Source: Gammaproteobacteria bacterium
Lineage (GTDB): Bacteria; Pseudomonadota; Gammaproteobacteria; SZUA-229
Reading direction: 5' to 3'
DNA length: 64,000 nt
NCBI GenBank assembly: GCA_024636785.1
Contig: JAGXGK010000015.1
Location: forward strand, 62,001-126,000
Below, in pieces: positions 27,526 through 36,243 of this stretch (positions are counted from its first letter, which is position 1; every line of letters begins with the position of its first letter). A program made the translations under genes and the position numbers. The notes beneath the pieces were generated by a model that was not told the origin of the DNA, did no database searches, and was given only the letters and a program-made list of their open reading frames with translations.

Positions 27526-28127
27526 TCGGTCGCCTGAGCGGTATTTTACTGGAGAAAAAACCGCCGCAGCTGCTGGTGGATGTGCGGGGCGTGGGTTACG
27601 AGCTGGAAGCGCCGATGTCGACCTTTTATCAGCTGCCCGCCAGCGGTGAGGCGGTGACTCTGCATACCCATATGGTGGTGCGTGAAGATGCCCAGCTGCT
27701 GTATGGCTTTTACAGCCAGTCGGAGCGGCAGCTATTCAGGGACCTGATCAAAACCAGCGGCGTCGGCCCCAAACTGGCGCTGACCATTCTCTCCGGGGTG
27801 ACGGCGGAAGAGTTCACCCGCTGCGTCATGGAAAATGATGCCAAGGCCCTGACCGCGCTGCCGGGCGTGGGCAAGAAGACCGCGGAGCGTCTGATTGTGG
27901 AATTGCGCGACCGATTGGCGAAGAACGCGACTGCCGTCTTGCCGGGCAGCGGCAGTATTGTCGGGCTGAGAGTCGAAGCCAGCCCGATCAGCGATGCGGT
28001 GAGCGCACTGATGTCGCTGGGTTATAAGGCGCAGGAGGCCGGTCAGATGGTTCGCGCCGTCGAGGCCGAGGGGTTGAGTACCGAGAAGATTATTAAAATA
28101 GCGCTGCAAAGCACGGTGAGAACTTAA
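27522..28127 (+). CDS. ruvA: Holliday junction DNA helicase subunit RuvA
   Basis: 201 residues, the usual length. N-terminal OB-fold (1-63, [20 protein letters not shown]), a helix-hairpin-helix domain with [16 protein letters not shown] and [16 protein letters not shown], a flexible linker near 140-155, and domain III ([16 protein letters not shown]) that contacts RuvB. Four-base overlap with ruvC and one base before the ruvB start, so the trio is surely one transcript. Confidence 0.97.
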   Translation: MIGRLSGILLEKKPPQLLVDVRGVGYELEAPMSTFYQLPASGEAVTLHTHMVVREDAQLLYGFYSQSERQLFRDLIKTSGVGPKLALTILSGVTAEEFTRCVMENDAKALTALPGVGKKTAERLIVELRDRLAKNATAVLPGSGSIVGLRVEASPISDAVSALMSLGYKAQEAGQMVRAVEAEGLSTEKIIKIALQSTVRT

Positions 28128-28128
28128 T

Positions 28129-29175
28129 ATGGCAGAGGAACGCATTATCGATGCCGAACAAGCGGATGAGGAGGTCGCGATTGATCGTGCGATTCGCCCC
28201 CAGTTGCTCAAGGATTATCGCGGCCAGCCCGGCGTCACCGAGCAACTGGAGATTTTCATTCCGGCCGCGCGCGGTCGCGGCGAAGCGCTGGATCATCTGC
28301 TGTTTTTCGGCCCGCCGGGTCTGGGCAAGACCACGCTGGCGCACATTGTTGCCAACGAAATGAAGGCGAACCTGCACTCCACCTCCGGCCCGGTGCTGGA
28401 GCGCCCCGGCGATCTGGCGGCGCTGCTTACCAATCTGGAGCCGCACGATGTTCTGTTCATCGATGAAATTCATCGCCTCAGTCCGGTGGTGGAGGAAATT
28501 CTGTACCCGGCGATGGAAGACCATCAGCTCGATATCATGATTGGTGAAGGCCCCGGTGCGCGTTCCATCAAACTCGATTTACCGCCCTTCACTCTGGTGG
28601 GCGCGACTACCCGCGCCGGTTCACTGACTTCGCCGTTGCGCGACCGTTTCGGTATCGTGCTGCGTCTGGATTTCTATTCGGTGCCGGATCTGACCCACAT
28701 CGTGCAGCGCACCGCCAGTATTCTGAATGTGGCAATGGATGAGGAGGGTGCCGCCGAAATTGCGCGCCGTGCCCGCGGCACACCGCGTATCGCCAACCGC
28801 CTGCTGCGGCGGGTGCGCGACTATGCCCAGGTCAAGGCCGATGGTGCAGTCAACGTCGACGTCGCCTGCAAGGCACTGAAGCTGCTCAACGTCGACCCGC
28901 TGGGTTTTGATGTCATGGACAATCGCCTGCTGCTGGCTATTATCGAAAAATTCAATGGCGGCCCGGTGGGCGTGGAAAATCTGGCAGCAGCCATTGGTGA
29001 GGAGCGCGACACCATCGAAGATGTGATCGAGCCCTATTTGATTCAGCAGGGTTATCTGATGCGCACACCGCGCGGACGGGTGGCGACGCCGAATGTGTAC
29101 CGCCATTTCGGACTCAAGCAGCCGGCGAACGAGCAGCTGATTCAGGCGGCGCTGGAACTGCCGGAGAGTGAATGA
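28129..29175 (+). CDS. ruvB: Holliday junction branch-migration ATPase RuvB
   Basis: 348 residues. AAA+ module with Walker [12 protein letters not shown], Walker [10 protein letters not shown], the sensor-1 region [18 protein letters not shown] and arginine-rich sensor 2 ([15 protein letters not shown]), followed by a winged helix ([20 protein letters not shown]). It drives branch migration with RuvA. Starts one base after ruvA stops. Confidence 0.97.
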   Translation: MAEERIIDAEQADEEVAIDRAIRPQLLKDYRGQPGVTEQLEIFIPAARGRGEALDHLLFFGPPGLGKTTLAHIVANEMKANLHSTSGPVLERPGDLAALLTNLEPHDVLFIDEIHRLSPVVEEILYPAMEDHQLDIMIGEGPGARSIKLDLPPFTLVGATTRAGSLTSPLRDRFGIVLRLDFYSVPDLTHIVQRTASILNVAMDEEGAAEIARRARGTPRIANRLLRRVRDYAQVKADGAVNVDVACKALKLLNVDPLGFDVMDNRLLLAIIEKFNGGPVGVENLAAAIGEERDTIEDVIEPYLIQQGYLMRTPRGRVATPNVYRHFGLKQPANEQLIQAALELPESE

Positions 29176-29197
29176 CTCAGCAAATTGGCAACAAATC

Positions 29198-29227
29198 TAA
29201 AGTAACTGGTTTTAAAGTAATTGGTTT
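29198..29227 (+). repeat. Two tandem 15-bp units between ruvB and ybgC
   Basis: TAAAGTAACTGGTTT is followed at once by TAAAGTAATTGGTTT, one mismatch apart, filling half of the 58-bp gap. The second unit runs into the AAGGG ribosome site of ybgC, so the duplication changes the leader of the tol operon. Confidence 0.7.
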
Positions 29228-29233
29228 TAAGGG

Positions 29234-29677
29234 ATGGCACGCGTGACGAGTTTAAATAATGAATTTTTATGGCCGGTGCGTGTCTACTACGAGGATACCG
29301 ATGCGGGCGGTGTGGTCTATTACGCTAATTATCTGAAATTTATGGAGCGCGCCCGTACCGAGTTTTTACGCAGCCTGGATTTCGAGCAGGATCGGCTCAA
29401 AGAAGTGCAGGGAATTATTTTCGCGGTGCACAGTTTATCGGTGAAATATAAAAAACCGGCGGTCTTTAATGATGCGCTGCTGGTGAAAACCAAAATCAGT
29501 CATTGCGGCAGGGCCAGTCTGGATTTTTCACATTCAATTATTCGCGCTGCGGATGAAACCGAACTCTGCCTCGCTGAGGTAAAAGTGGCCTGTATCAACG
29601 CAGAAAAATTTACCCCCATGGTGATACCGGAGGTAATATTGTCAAAAATTAAACGGGAGGTTATCAGTGGAAGCTGA
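29234..29677 (+). CDS. ybgC: Tol-Pal-associated acyl-CoA thioesterase YbgC
   Basis: 147 residues with the hot-dog fold. The active-site segment YYEDTDAGGVVYYANYLKF holds the catalytic Asp, followed by MERARTEFLRSL. YbgC is the first gene of the tol-pal cluster and may act on phospholipid or acyl-carrier metabolism at the inner membrane. The AAGGG ribosome site abuts the ATG at 29234, so the GTG three codons later (29243) is an equally likely start. Its end overlaps tolQ by 11 bp. Confidence 0.94.
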   Translation: MARVTSLNNEFLWPVRVYYEDTDAGGVVYYANYLKFMERARTEFLRSLDFEQDRLKEVQGIIFAVHSLSVKYKKPAVFNDALLVKTKISHCGRASLDFSHSIIRAADETELCLAEVKVACINAEKFTPMVIPEVILSKIKREVISGS

Positions 29678-30392
29678 TATGTCATTGTGGAATATGGTTG
29701 CGCAGGCGAGTATTACCGTGCAGCTGGTGATGTTTATTTTGTTGTTGGCTTCGGTAATGTCCTGGGTCATCATTTACCTTAAATATGATGTACTGCGCAA
29801 AGCGCGAGCCGATGCGTTGCGTTTTGAAGATCAGTTCTGGTCGGGTATTAATCTGGCCGACTTATATGCGCGGGTGAAGAAAAACGCTGTTGAAGAGAGC
29901 GGCCTGGCGCGAATCTTTGTCGCGGGATTTTCCGAGTTCGTCCGCATGCGCAAGCACACCCCGGGCAATACGGCCACCATGCTAGCCGGTGTGCAACGCG
30001 GCATGAAAGTGGCGCAGGCGCGGGAAGAGGAGCGACTGGATGCGCATCTGTCGATCCTGGCCACCGTGGGTTCGATCAGCCCTTACATCGGTTTGTTCGG
30101 TACGGTGTGGGGCATTATGCGCTCTTTCACCGCGCTGGGTTCGGTGCAGCAAGCCAGTTTGGCGATGGTTGCGCCGGGTATTGCCGAAGCCCTGATCGCG
30201 ACAGCGATGGGGTTGTTCGCGGCGATACCGGCCGTGATTGCCTATAACCGTTATGTGGAGCGCGTCGATCAACTGGCAAATTCCTACGAAAACTTTGCGG
30301 AAGAATTTGTCGGTATTCTGCAACGTCAGAGCCAGAGCTTGCAGCACGAAGAAGACGATCAGCGTGCTGAACGCCCCTTGACTACCGAGTAA
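29667..30392 (+). CDS. tolQ: Tol-Pal proton-channel subunit TolQ
   Basis: 241 residues of the TolQ/ExbB/MotA family, with three membrane helices (about 15-37, 135-160 and 170-195), including AMGLFAAIPAVIAYNRYV. TolQ and TolR form the proton-driven motor for TolA. The GTG at 29667 is chosen over the ATG at 29679 because GGGAGG lies exactly six bases before it, and the extra residues align with the E. coli N-terminus. Confidence 0.96.
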   Translation: MEADMSLWNMVAQASITVQLVMFILLLASVMSWVIIYLKYDVLRKARADALRFEDQFWSGINLADLYARVKKNAVEESGLARIFVAGFSEFVRMRKHTPGNTATMLAGVQRGMKVAQAREEERLDAHLSILATVGSISPYIGLFGTVWGIMRSFTALGSVQQASLAMVAPGIAEALIATAMGLFAAIPAVIAYNRYVERVDQLANSYENFAEEFVGILQRQSQSLQHEEDDQRAERPLTTE

Positions 30393-30404
30393 AAGATAAA
30401 AGTT

Positions 30405-30845
30405 ATGCCCCGTCATCGCAAACGCAGAGCAGTTGCAGAAATCAACGTTGTACCCTACATTGACGTGATGCTGGTGCTGCTGATCATCTTCATGATTACC
30501 GCGCCGCTGTTGCAGCAGGGGGTGGAAATTGAACTGCCTCAGGCCAGCGCCAATCCCCTGTCATCGGAGCAAAAAGAGCCGGTCATTCTCACCGTAAGCA
30601 AGACCGGTGAGTATTATCTGAATGTGGGTGAGCACGTGAAAGAGCCCATAAGTGAAGAGGTGCTGGTGCATCGGGTCGCGGCAGTGGTTAAATATCAGCC
30701 GGAGACACCGGTGCTGGTTCGCGGTGACAGGAATGTGGATTACGGCAGTGTCACACATGCTATGGTATTACTGCAATCGGCCGGCGTGGAAAAGGTTGGT
30801 TTAATGACCGATCAGATCGATGAACAGGGCACGGCAGAGAAATAA
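30405..30845 (+). CDS. tolR: Tol-Pal proton-channel subunit TolR
   Basis: 146 residues, ExbD/TolR family. A single N-terminal membrane helix, VPYIDVMLVLLIIFMITAPL, carries the essential Asp, followed by a periplasmic domain that dimerises. TolR converts proton flow through TolQR into TolA movement. The stop overlaps the tolA ATG by one base (TAATG). Confidence 0.96.
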   Translation: MPRHRKRRAVAEINVVPYIDVMLVLLIIFMITAPLLQQGVEIELPQASANPLSSEQKEPVILTVSKTGEYYLNVGEHVKEPISEEVLVHRVAAVVKYQPETPVLVRGDRNVDYGSVTHAMVLLQSAGVEKVGLMTDQIDEQGTAEK

Positions 30846-31831
30846 TGAGTTCACCCGGATTGCTGCACGAAATTAAAACCCGGCCGCTGGTTCTGCTGGC
30901 GGTGATCGCTGGTCATTTTGCTCTGATGGTGATGCTGGGTCTTAATTTAAGCAACACTATGGTACACAAGCCGGCCGGTGCAGAGAAAAAAATAGTGCAG
31001 GCAGTGGCGGTTGATGCGACACAAATTGAAGCGGAAGCCAGAAAACTCAAACAGGTGGAAGAGAAGAAGAGACAGCAGGCGCTGGCGCAAGAACGAAAAA
31101 TAAAACAGCAGCAGGAAAAAGCCAAACAGCAGCTAGCGGATGAGCAGAGACGCCTGGCAGAGCTAAAGAAAAAAAAGGCCGATGAGCAAAAAAATCTGGA
31201 TGCTTTAAAGCAAAAGAATCTGGCTGAGAAAAAACGCCTGGAAGCGGAAAAGAAAAAAATGGCCGCAGAAAAAAAAGAGCAGGAACGAAAGCAGGCTGAA
31301 GCTGAAAAGAAAAAACAGCAGGAGCTGTTAGCTCAGCGTGAAGCTGAGGCAGAAAAGAAGAGACAGCAAGAGCTGGAGGAGCAACGCCAGGCCGAAGCTG
31401 AAAAGAAAAAACAGCAGGAACTGGCGGCGCAACGCAAGGCTGAAGAAGAGAGCAGAAGAAAAGAAGAGGCGGCTGAATTGCAGCGTAAACTGGCCGAAGA
31501 AGAGCGTATGGAAGAAGCGGCGCGACAGGCCGCAGAGAAAGCTGCGCGTTTGCAAACATTGCGCTCGCAGTACGTTCGGCTTATCGAACAGAAAGTTGAG
31601 CGTAACTGGCTGCGGCCGGTGACTGCGACTTCAGACATGTTCTGCGAAATTATTGTGACCCAGACTTCGTTGGGCGATGTAATTGATGTCATATTGAAAA
31701 AATGTGTTAATGACCTGGCTTTTCAGCGCTCAATTGAGCGTGCGGTGAGGAAAGCATCACCTTTGCCGCCGCCGCCAAGCCCCGAGGTTTTTGATCGGGA
31801 GATTCACTTTACTTTCAGGCCGAATATTTAA
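30845..31831 (+). CDS. tolA: Tol-Pal energy transducer TolA
   Basis: 328 residues: one N-terminal membrane helix (about 16-37), a long Lys/Glu/Ala/Gln-rich alpha-helical domain II (about 55-235) with repeated AEKKKQQEL-type units, and a globular C-terminal domain with two cysteines (DMFCEIIV, LKKCVND) that binds TolB, Pal and phage proteins in relatives. TolA spans the periplasm and links the inner-membrane motor to TolB-Pal. The repeats make the domain length prone to variation between strains. Confidence 0.95.
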   Translation: MSSPGLLHEIKTRPLVLLAVIAGHFALMVMLGLNLSNTMVHKPAGAEKKIVQAVAVDATQIEAEARKLKQVEEKKRQQALAQERKIKQQQEKAKQQLADEQRRLAELKKKKADEQKNLDALKQKNLAEKKRLEAEKKKMAAEKKEQERKQAEAEKKKQQELLAQREAEAEKKRQQELEEQRQAEAEKKKQQELAAQRKAEEESRRKEEAAELQRKLAEEERMEEAARQAAEKAARLQTLRSQYVRLIEQKVERNWLRPVTATSDMFCEIIVTQTSLGDVIDVILKKCVNDLAFQRSIERAVRKASPLPPPPSPEVFDREIHFTFRPNI

Positions 31832-31882
31832 TATTCGTTCATTTAACGTTTTGCCAGAGACAAACTTTTAGGTTGTAAATTT

Positions 31883-33178
31883 ATGAAACGTCTTTTATCA
31901 GGTTTAATATTATTCTGTTTTTATTCGCTGGCGCAGGCCGTGCTCAATATCGAAATTACAGAAGGTGTTGAAGGCTCCCTGCCCATTGCAGTGGTGCCAT
32001 TTCAGTGGCATGGAGGTACGAAGTTGGCTGATGCGGATGTGTCGGCGATCATCGCTTCCGATCTGGCGCGCAGTGGCAAGTTTGCGCCGCTAGCCGATAA
32101 AGACTTGATCGCTTATCCTAAACAGCCCGAAGACGTGCATTTCCAGTCGTGGCGGATGACCGGGGTGGACCATTTGATTATTGGCGGCGTGAAGCAGGAA
32201 GCTGAAAACCAGTATCAGGTCTACTTCCGGATGTTTGACGTGCTCAAGGGTGAGCAGGTGCTGGGTTATAATTTTTCGGCGACACGAGCTTCTTTAAGGT
32301 CGGTGGCGCATCGTATCAGCGATCACATTATTAAGGCCCTGACCGGTTTGCCCGGTGCCTTTGATGCCCGCATTGCTTATATTACGGCGGCGCAAAATCC
32401 GGGTAAGGCGGTGAAATATCTGTTGCAGTCTGCGGACACCGATGGTTTCAATTCTCAGAATTTATTACTCTCCGACGAGCCCATTATGTCGCCAGCGTGG
32501 TCGCCGGCGGGTGATCGACTGGCCTATGTTTCGTTTGAAAATGGCGTGGCGGAAATTTTTGTTCACAATATTCACACTGCAAAACGTGAACAGATATCCA
32601 AATTTGCCGGCATCAATGGTGCGCCGGCCTGGTCGCCCGACGGCAGGAAAATGGCCATTACCCTGTCGAAAGACGGTAATCCGGATATTTATGTTCTGAA
32701 TCTCGACAGCAAGGAGCTGACGCGCATCACCAGTCACTGGTCGATTGACACCGAGGCGGTGTGGATGCCGGATGGTAGATCACTGGTCTTTACCTCAAAT
32801 CGCAGTGGCAAGCCGCAGTTGTACCAGGTGGCATTTAAAGCCGGTGCCAGGCCGCAACGTCTGACCTTCGAAGGCAGCTATAATGCCAATGCCAGTGTCT
32901 CGGCGGACGGCAAAACGATCAGTTTTGTCAATGGTGACAGTAATGTTTTCAGAATAGCGGTGCTGTATCTGGATACGGGTCTGGTGCAAATTGTGACCGA
33001 TGGCCCGCTGGATGAATCGCCCGAGTTTTCGCCGAATGGCAGTATGATTATCTATGCCTCACAGCATAAAGGGCAGCCGGTACTGGCTGCGGTCTCCACT
33101 GATGGGCGTCACAAGCAGCGTTTGGGTTTATCCGATGGCGATGTCAGAGAACCGGCATGGTCTTCGGTGAGAAAGTAG
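31883..33178 (+). CDS. tolB: Periplasmic beta-propeller TolB
   Basis: 431 residues. A signal peptide of about 20 residues ends at AQA, then an N-terminal alpha/beta domain (about 20-165) and a six-blade WD40-like propeller recognised by repeats such as PAWSPAGDRLAYVS, PAWSPDGRKMA and PEFSPNGSMIIYAS. TolB binds Pal and TolA. Fifty-one bp after tolA; a family B palindrome separates it from pal. Confidence 0.97.
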   Translation: MKRLLSGLILFCFYSLAQAVLNIEITEGVEGSLPIAVVPFQWHGGTKLADADVSAIIASDLARSGKFAPLADKDLIAYPKQPEDVHFQSWRMTGVDHLIIGGVKQEAENQYQVYFRMFDVLKGEQVLGYNFSATRASLRSVAHRISDHIIKALTGLPGAFDARIAYITAAQNPGKAVKYLLQSADTDGFNSQNLLLSDEPIMSPAWSPAGDRLAYVSFENGVAEIFVHNIHTAKREQISKFAGINGAPAWSPDGRKMAITLSKDGNPDIYVLNLDSKELTRITSHWSIDTEAVWMPDGRSLVFTSNRSGKPQLYQVAFKAGARPQRLTFEGSYNANASVSADGKTISFVNGDSNVFRIAVLYLDTGLVQIVTDGPLDESPEFSPNGSMIIYASQHKGQPVLAAVSTDGRHKQRLGLSDGDVREPAWSSVRK

Positions 33179-33184
33179 TTGGGG

Positions 33185-33224
33185 TTAAACCTGAAACCGC
33201 GGTTAAGCCACGGATTCAGGTTAA
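33185..33224. repeat. Palindromic repeat, family B, copy 2
   Basis: TTAAACCTGAAACCGCGG, loop TTAAG, then CCACGGATTCAGGTTAA. The reverse complement matches the copy at 18359-18397 through at least 27 bases. It lies inside the tol operon, between the tolB stop and pal, where an RNA hairpin could shape relative expression or mRNA decay of tolB and pal. Confidence 0.85.
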
Positions 33225-33263
33225 ACATTGAAATTTTATGAGACGATATTAGAGGTGTATGAG

Positions 33264-33800
33264 ATGAAAAATTATTTATTGATTTTGTTGATGGCTGCGG
33301 CTTTAGCGGCTTGTGATGCGAATGTAAAACCCGGGGCTGACGAAGACGCTTCAGCTATGGGCGGTGATCGTGGTGGCGCACAGGCCGGAGCGATAGGTAC
33401 GGAAGGTTACGGTGAAGGGCAGTCGTTACCGGTTTCATACGAGGCCGGCGCAATTAATGATGCTAACAGCGTGCTGGCTGAACGCGTGATCTATTTTGAC
33501 TTTGACAGCAGCACTGTCAGCGATGAATCTGTTGAGCTGATCAAGCATCATGGCAACTACTTATCAGCTAATCCCGGTGCATCGATCAGAGTTGAAGGCC
33601 ACACTGATGAAAGAGGTACGCGCGAGTACAACGTGGCTTTGGCCGACCGTCGTGCACAGTCGGTGGAACGCTTGTTAATGTTCCAGGGTGCTGGAAATGA
33701 TCAAATTACGATTATTAGTTACGGTGAGGAGAAGCCTGCGCGTCTGGGTCATGATGAGACTGCGTGGAGCATGAATCGTCGGGTCGAGCTGGTTTATTAA
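33264..33800 (+). CDS. pal: Peptidoglycan-associated lipoprotein Pal
   Basis: 178 residues from the ATG at 33264, which is preceded by GAGGTG. A TTG 36 bp upstream would add 12 residues before the signal and is rejected. Signal MKNYLLILLMAAALAAC with lipobox LAAC; a Gly/Asp-rich linker; then the OmpA-like peptidoglycan-binding domain with IYFDFDSSTV, VEGHTDERGTREYN and NVALADRRAQSV. Pal anchors the outer membrane to the cell wall and is recycled by TolB. Confidence 0.97.
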   Translation: MKNYLLILLMAAALAACDANVKPGADEDASAMGGDRGGAQAGAIGTEGYGEGQSLPVSYEAGAINDANSVLAERVIYFDFDSSTVSDESVELIKHHGNYLSANPGASIRVEGHTDERGTREYNVALADRRAQSVERLLMFQGAGNDQITIISYGEEKPARLGHDETAWSMNRRVELVY

Positions 33801-33851
33801 GCCGGTTTATTCACAGGCGACTCCATTAATTGAAATTTTTCAGGGTGATCT

Positions 33852-34658
33852 ATGTTTAAGCGTTTTTATGTTTTGTCGGTGTTGTTGATTGCGGCTTCGT
33901 TCACACTCCCGACGATTGCTGCGGAAAGTGATGTGATATCCATGATGAGCGTAAAGCAGCGGCTTGAGCGTATGGAGCGGCTGGTCGATTCTGATATTTT
34001 TAGAACGCAGGCGCGACGTATTGATGCCTTGCAGCAAGAGATCGCGCAGCTTCGCGATCAGCTCGATCAGCAGGGCTATGAGCTGAACAGCATCAAACAG
34101 CGTCAACGAAGTCTGTATGTGGATATAGATCGCCGTATTAATGCGATGGAAACGGCGGCGCCGGCTTCGGGACTGGCAGTGCCGGCGCCTTCATCGGGCA
34201 GCCAGGTAGTAGTGCCGAAAAGCGCTCCTGCTAATCGTACTACGGCGGCGCCCGCTTCGGCTGCCACCAGCGACAAAGCCAAAGCCGAGTATGACACGGC
34301 GTTTGCTCTGCTAAAAGAGGGGCGTTATAAACCGGCGATTACCGCGTTTGAGGGTTTTCTTAAAAACAATCCCGATAGTCAGTATGCGGATAATGCCCAG
34401 TACTGGTTGGCTGAGGCGAGTTATGCCAACCGTCAATATCAACAGGCCTTGAGCGAGTTTCAGCGTTTAATTACAGATTATCCGGACAGCACCAAAGCGC
34501 AGGGCGCACGATTGAAAATCGCCTACGTCTATTATGAGCTGAAAAACTGGCCTGCCGCGCGCGAAACTTTGCAGCAGATTATTTCATTGTATCCTGATAC
34601 TAATTTAGCCAAGAAGGCGAACGAGCGACTGGAGAGAATTCAGCGCGAAGGCCATTGA
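33852..34658 (+). CDS. cpoB: Tol-Pal-associated coordinator CpoB (YbgF)
   Basis: 268 residues: a signal peptide ending near IAA, an N-terminal trimerising coiled coil (about 35-95, MSVKQRLERMERLVDS), an Ala/Pro/Ser linker, and about three TPR units (YDTAFALLKEGRYKPAITAF, YWLAEASYANRQYQQALSEF, LKIAYVYYELKNWPAARETL). CpoB couples outer-membrane constriction with peptidoglycan synthesis at division. Overlaps queE by four bases. Confidence 0.95.
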   Translation: MFKRFYVLSVLLIAASFTLPTIAAESDVISMMSVKQRLERMERLVDSDIFRTQARRIDALQQEIAQLRDQLDQQGYELNSIKQRQRSLYVDIDRRINAMETAAPASGLAVPAPSSGSQVVVPKSAPANRTTAAPASAATSDKAKAEYDTAFALLKEGRYKPAITAFEGFLKNNPDSQYADNAQYWLAEASYANRQYQQALSEFQRLITDYPDSTKAQGARLKIAYVYYELKNWPAARETLQQIISLYPDTNLAKKANERLERIQREGH

Positions 34659-35317
34659 TTGCAGTGGCCGGTCACCCGGATCAACTGCGAATATTCGAGA
34701 TATTCTATTCCCTGCAGGGTGAAACGCGCAGCGTCGGTTTGCCAACGGTATTTGTGCGCCTGAGCGGTTGCCCATTGCGCTGTCACTACTGTGATACTGC
34801 CTATGCCTTTACCGGCGGCAACTGGATGGGGCTGGATGAAATTGTCGAAACGGTAGCGGCTTATAAGCCTAAATATGTCACCGTGACCGGCGGCGAGCCA
34901 CTGGCACAAAAACAGTGCCATGAGCTGCTGAGCAAACTGTGTGATGCAGGTTATGAGGTTTCACTGGAAACCAGCGGCGCCATTAGCATAGCCGAAGTGG
35001 ATTCAAGAGTTGTGACAGTGATGGATCTGAAAACACCCGCCTCGGGCGAGGTGGAAAAAAACCGTTACGAGAACATCGAATATCTTAAGGCCACCGATCA
35101 GGTGAAATTTGTCATCTGTGATCAGCATGATTATGACTGGTCACGTGCCATGATGCAGGAACACGGTCTGGCAGAGCGCTGCGAAGTTTTATTCTCAGCC
35201 AGTTTTCAGGCGCTGGAAACCGGCCTGCTGGCTGACTGGATTCTACGCGATAAGCTGCCGGTAAGAATGCAGATTCAGCTGCACAAATACCTCTGGGGTG
35301 ATGTCCCGGGACGATGA
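34655..35317 (+). CDS. queE: 7-carboxy-7-deazaguanine synthase QueE
   Basis: 220 residues of the radical-SAM superfamily. The cluster motif is CPLRCHYC (CxxxCxxC), with the SAM-binding TVTGGEPLAQ. It contracts 6-carboxytetrahydropterin to 7-carboxy-7-deazaguanine on the way to queuosine. The TTG at 34655 overlaps the cpoB stop; a GTG at 34664 is an alternative. QueC, the next enzyme, is directly downstream. QueD and QueF are not in this window. Confidence 0.94.
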   Translation: MIAVAGHPDQLRIFEIFYSLQGETRSVGLPTVFVRLSGCPLRCHYCDTAYAFTGGNWMGLDEIVETVAAYKPKYVTVTGGEPLAQKQCHELLSKLCDAGYEVSLETSGAISIAEVDSRVVTVMDLKTPASGEVEKNRYENIEYLKATDQVKFVICDQHDYDWSRAMMQEHGLAERCEVLFSASFQALETGLLADWILRDKLPVRMQIQLHKYLWGDVPGR

Positions 35318-35344
35318 AACAGATTATGTATAAAAGGTGCAGCA

Positions 35345-36016
35345 GTGATCGATAAACCCAAAGCCATTATTCTACTGTCAGGCGGGCTGGATTCGGTCAC
35401 AGTGCTGGCCATCGCTAACAAGCACTATGAGTGTATAGCTATCAGCTTTGATTATCGCCAGAGACATGTTTCTGAACTGAACGCCGCTAAAGCCATTGCC
35501 CTTGAATATGAGGTTCGTCATCAGGTCATCAGGCTGGACGATGCCGTGCTGGGTGGCTCAGCGCTCACTGATGCGACGATTGATGTGCCGCATCAACTCG
35601 AGACCGGGATCCCGGTTACCTACGTGCCGGCGCGAAATACAGTGTTTCTTGCGCATGCACTGGCTATCGCCGAGGTTAATCAATCATCGGATATATTCAT
35701 TGGCGTAAATGCAGTGGATTACTCCGGCTATCCCGACTGCCGGCCTGCGTATATCGAGGCCTTTGAGAAGATGGCTAACCTGGCCACCAGAGCCGGGATT
35801 GAAGGGCATAAATTGCACATTCATACCCCATTAATGGAAATGAGCAAAGCGGAAATTATCCGCACCGGTATTGAGTATGGTGTGGATTACAGTCGCACGG
35901 TTTCCTGCTACCAGGCAGACCCGGAGGGCAGAGCCTGTGGTGTTTGTGACTCCTGTCGTTATCGGAAGAAAGGCTTTGAAGAGGCGGGCCTTGAAGACGT
36001 TACCCGCTATCAGTAG
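35345..36016 (+). CDS. queC: 7-cyano-7-deazaguanine synthase QueC
   Basis: 223 residues. PP-loop ATPase motif [10 protein letters not shown] near the N-terminus and a C-terminal zinc site with four cysteines ([17 protein letters not shown]). It makes preQ0 from carboxy-deazaguanine with ATP and ammonia. Start is GTG at 35345 with AAGG seven bases upstream. Last gene of the tol-pal-que run. Confidence 0.95.
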   Translation: MIDKPKAIILLSGGLDSVTVLAIANKHYECIAISFDYRQRHVSELNAAKAIALEYEVRHQVIRLDDAVLGGSALTDATIDVPHQLETGIPVTYVPARNTVFLAHALAIAEVNQSSDIFIGVNAVDYSGYPDCRPAYIEAFEKMANLATRAGIEGHKLHIHTPLMEMSKAEIIRTGIEYGVDYSRTVSCYQADPEGRACGVCDSCRYRKKGFEEAGLEDVTRYQ

Positions 36017-36044
36017 TTATTTTTAAGCTTTTCTGTTTAAGAGT

Positions 36045-36073
36045 TTGTTTTTCTTGCGTAGTCCATGTAATAT
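36045..36073 (+). promoter_or_regulatory. Candidate sigma-70 promoter of tRNA-Lys
   Basis: TTGTTT (-35), a 17-base spacer, TAATAT (-10), then a GC-rich discriminator GCGCGCC. Such discriminators are typical of stable-RNA promoters under stringent control. The predicted start is a few bases before the tRNA at 36083. Confidence 0.55.
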
Positions 36074-36082
36074 GCGCGCCTC

Positions 36083-36158
36083 GGGCCGTTAGCTCAGCTG
36101 GTAGAGCACCGGACTTTTAATCCGATGGTCCCGCGTTCGAATCGCGGACGGCCCACCA
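36083..36158 (+). tRNA. tRNA-Lys (anticodon UUU)
   Basis: 76 bases with CCA encoded. Acceptor stem GGGCCGT / ACGGCCC pairs fully. The D-arm is TAGCTCAGCTGGTAGAGC, the anticodon loop CTTTTAA (TTT anticodon), and the T-arm CGCGTTCGAATCGCG. The outermost anticodon-stem pair is a C-A mismatch, the rest pair normally. Lies between queC and the terminator shared with soxA. Confidence 0.97.
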
Positions 36159-36192
36159 TCTTTATCTTTATTCTCTCTGGAATAAAAAACCA

Positions 36193-36225
36193 AAAAAAAG
36201 CCCGGTTTTCAAACCGGGCTTTTTT
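36193..36225. terminator. Bidirectional terminator between tRNA-Lys and soxA
   Basis: GCCCGGTTT-TC-AAACCGGGC flanked by A7 and T6 forms a perfect stem of up to 15 pairs. It can end the tRNA transcript (plus) and the convergent soxXYZA transcript (minus), whose last stop is at 36244. Confidence 0.92.
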
Positions 36226-36243
36226 GCGTCTATGGATTGTGGC

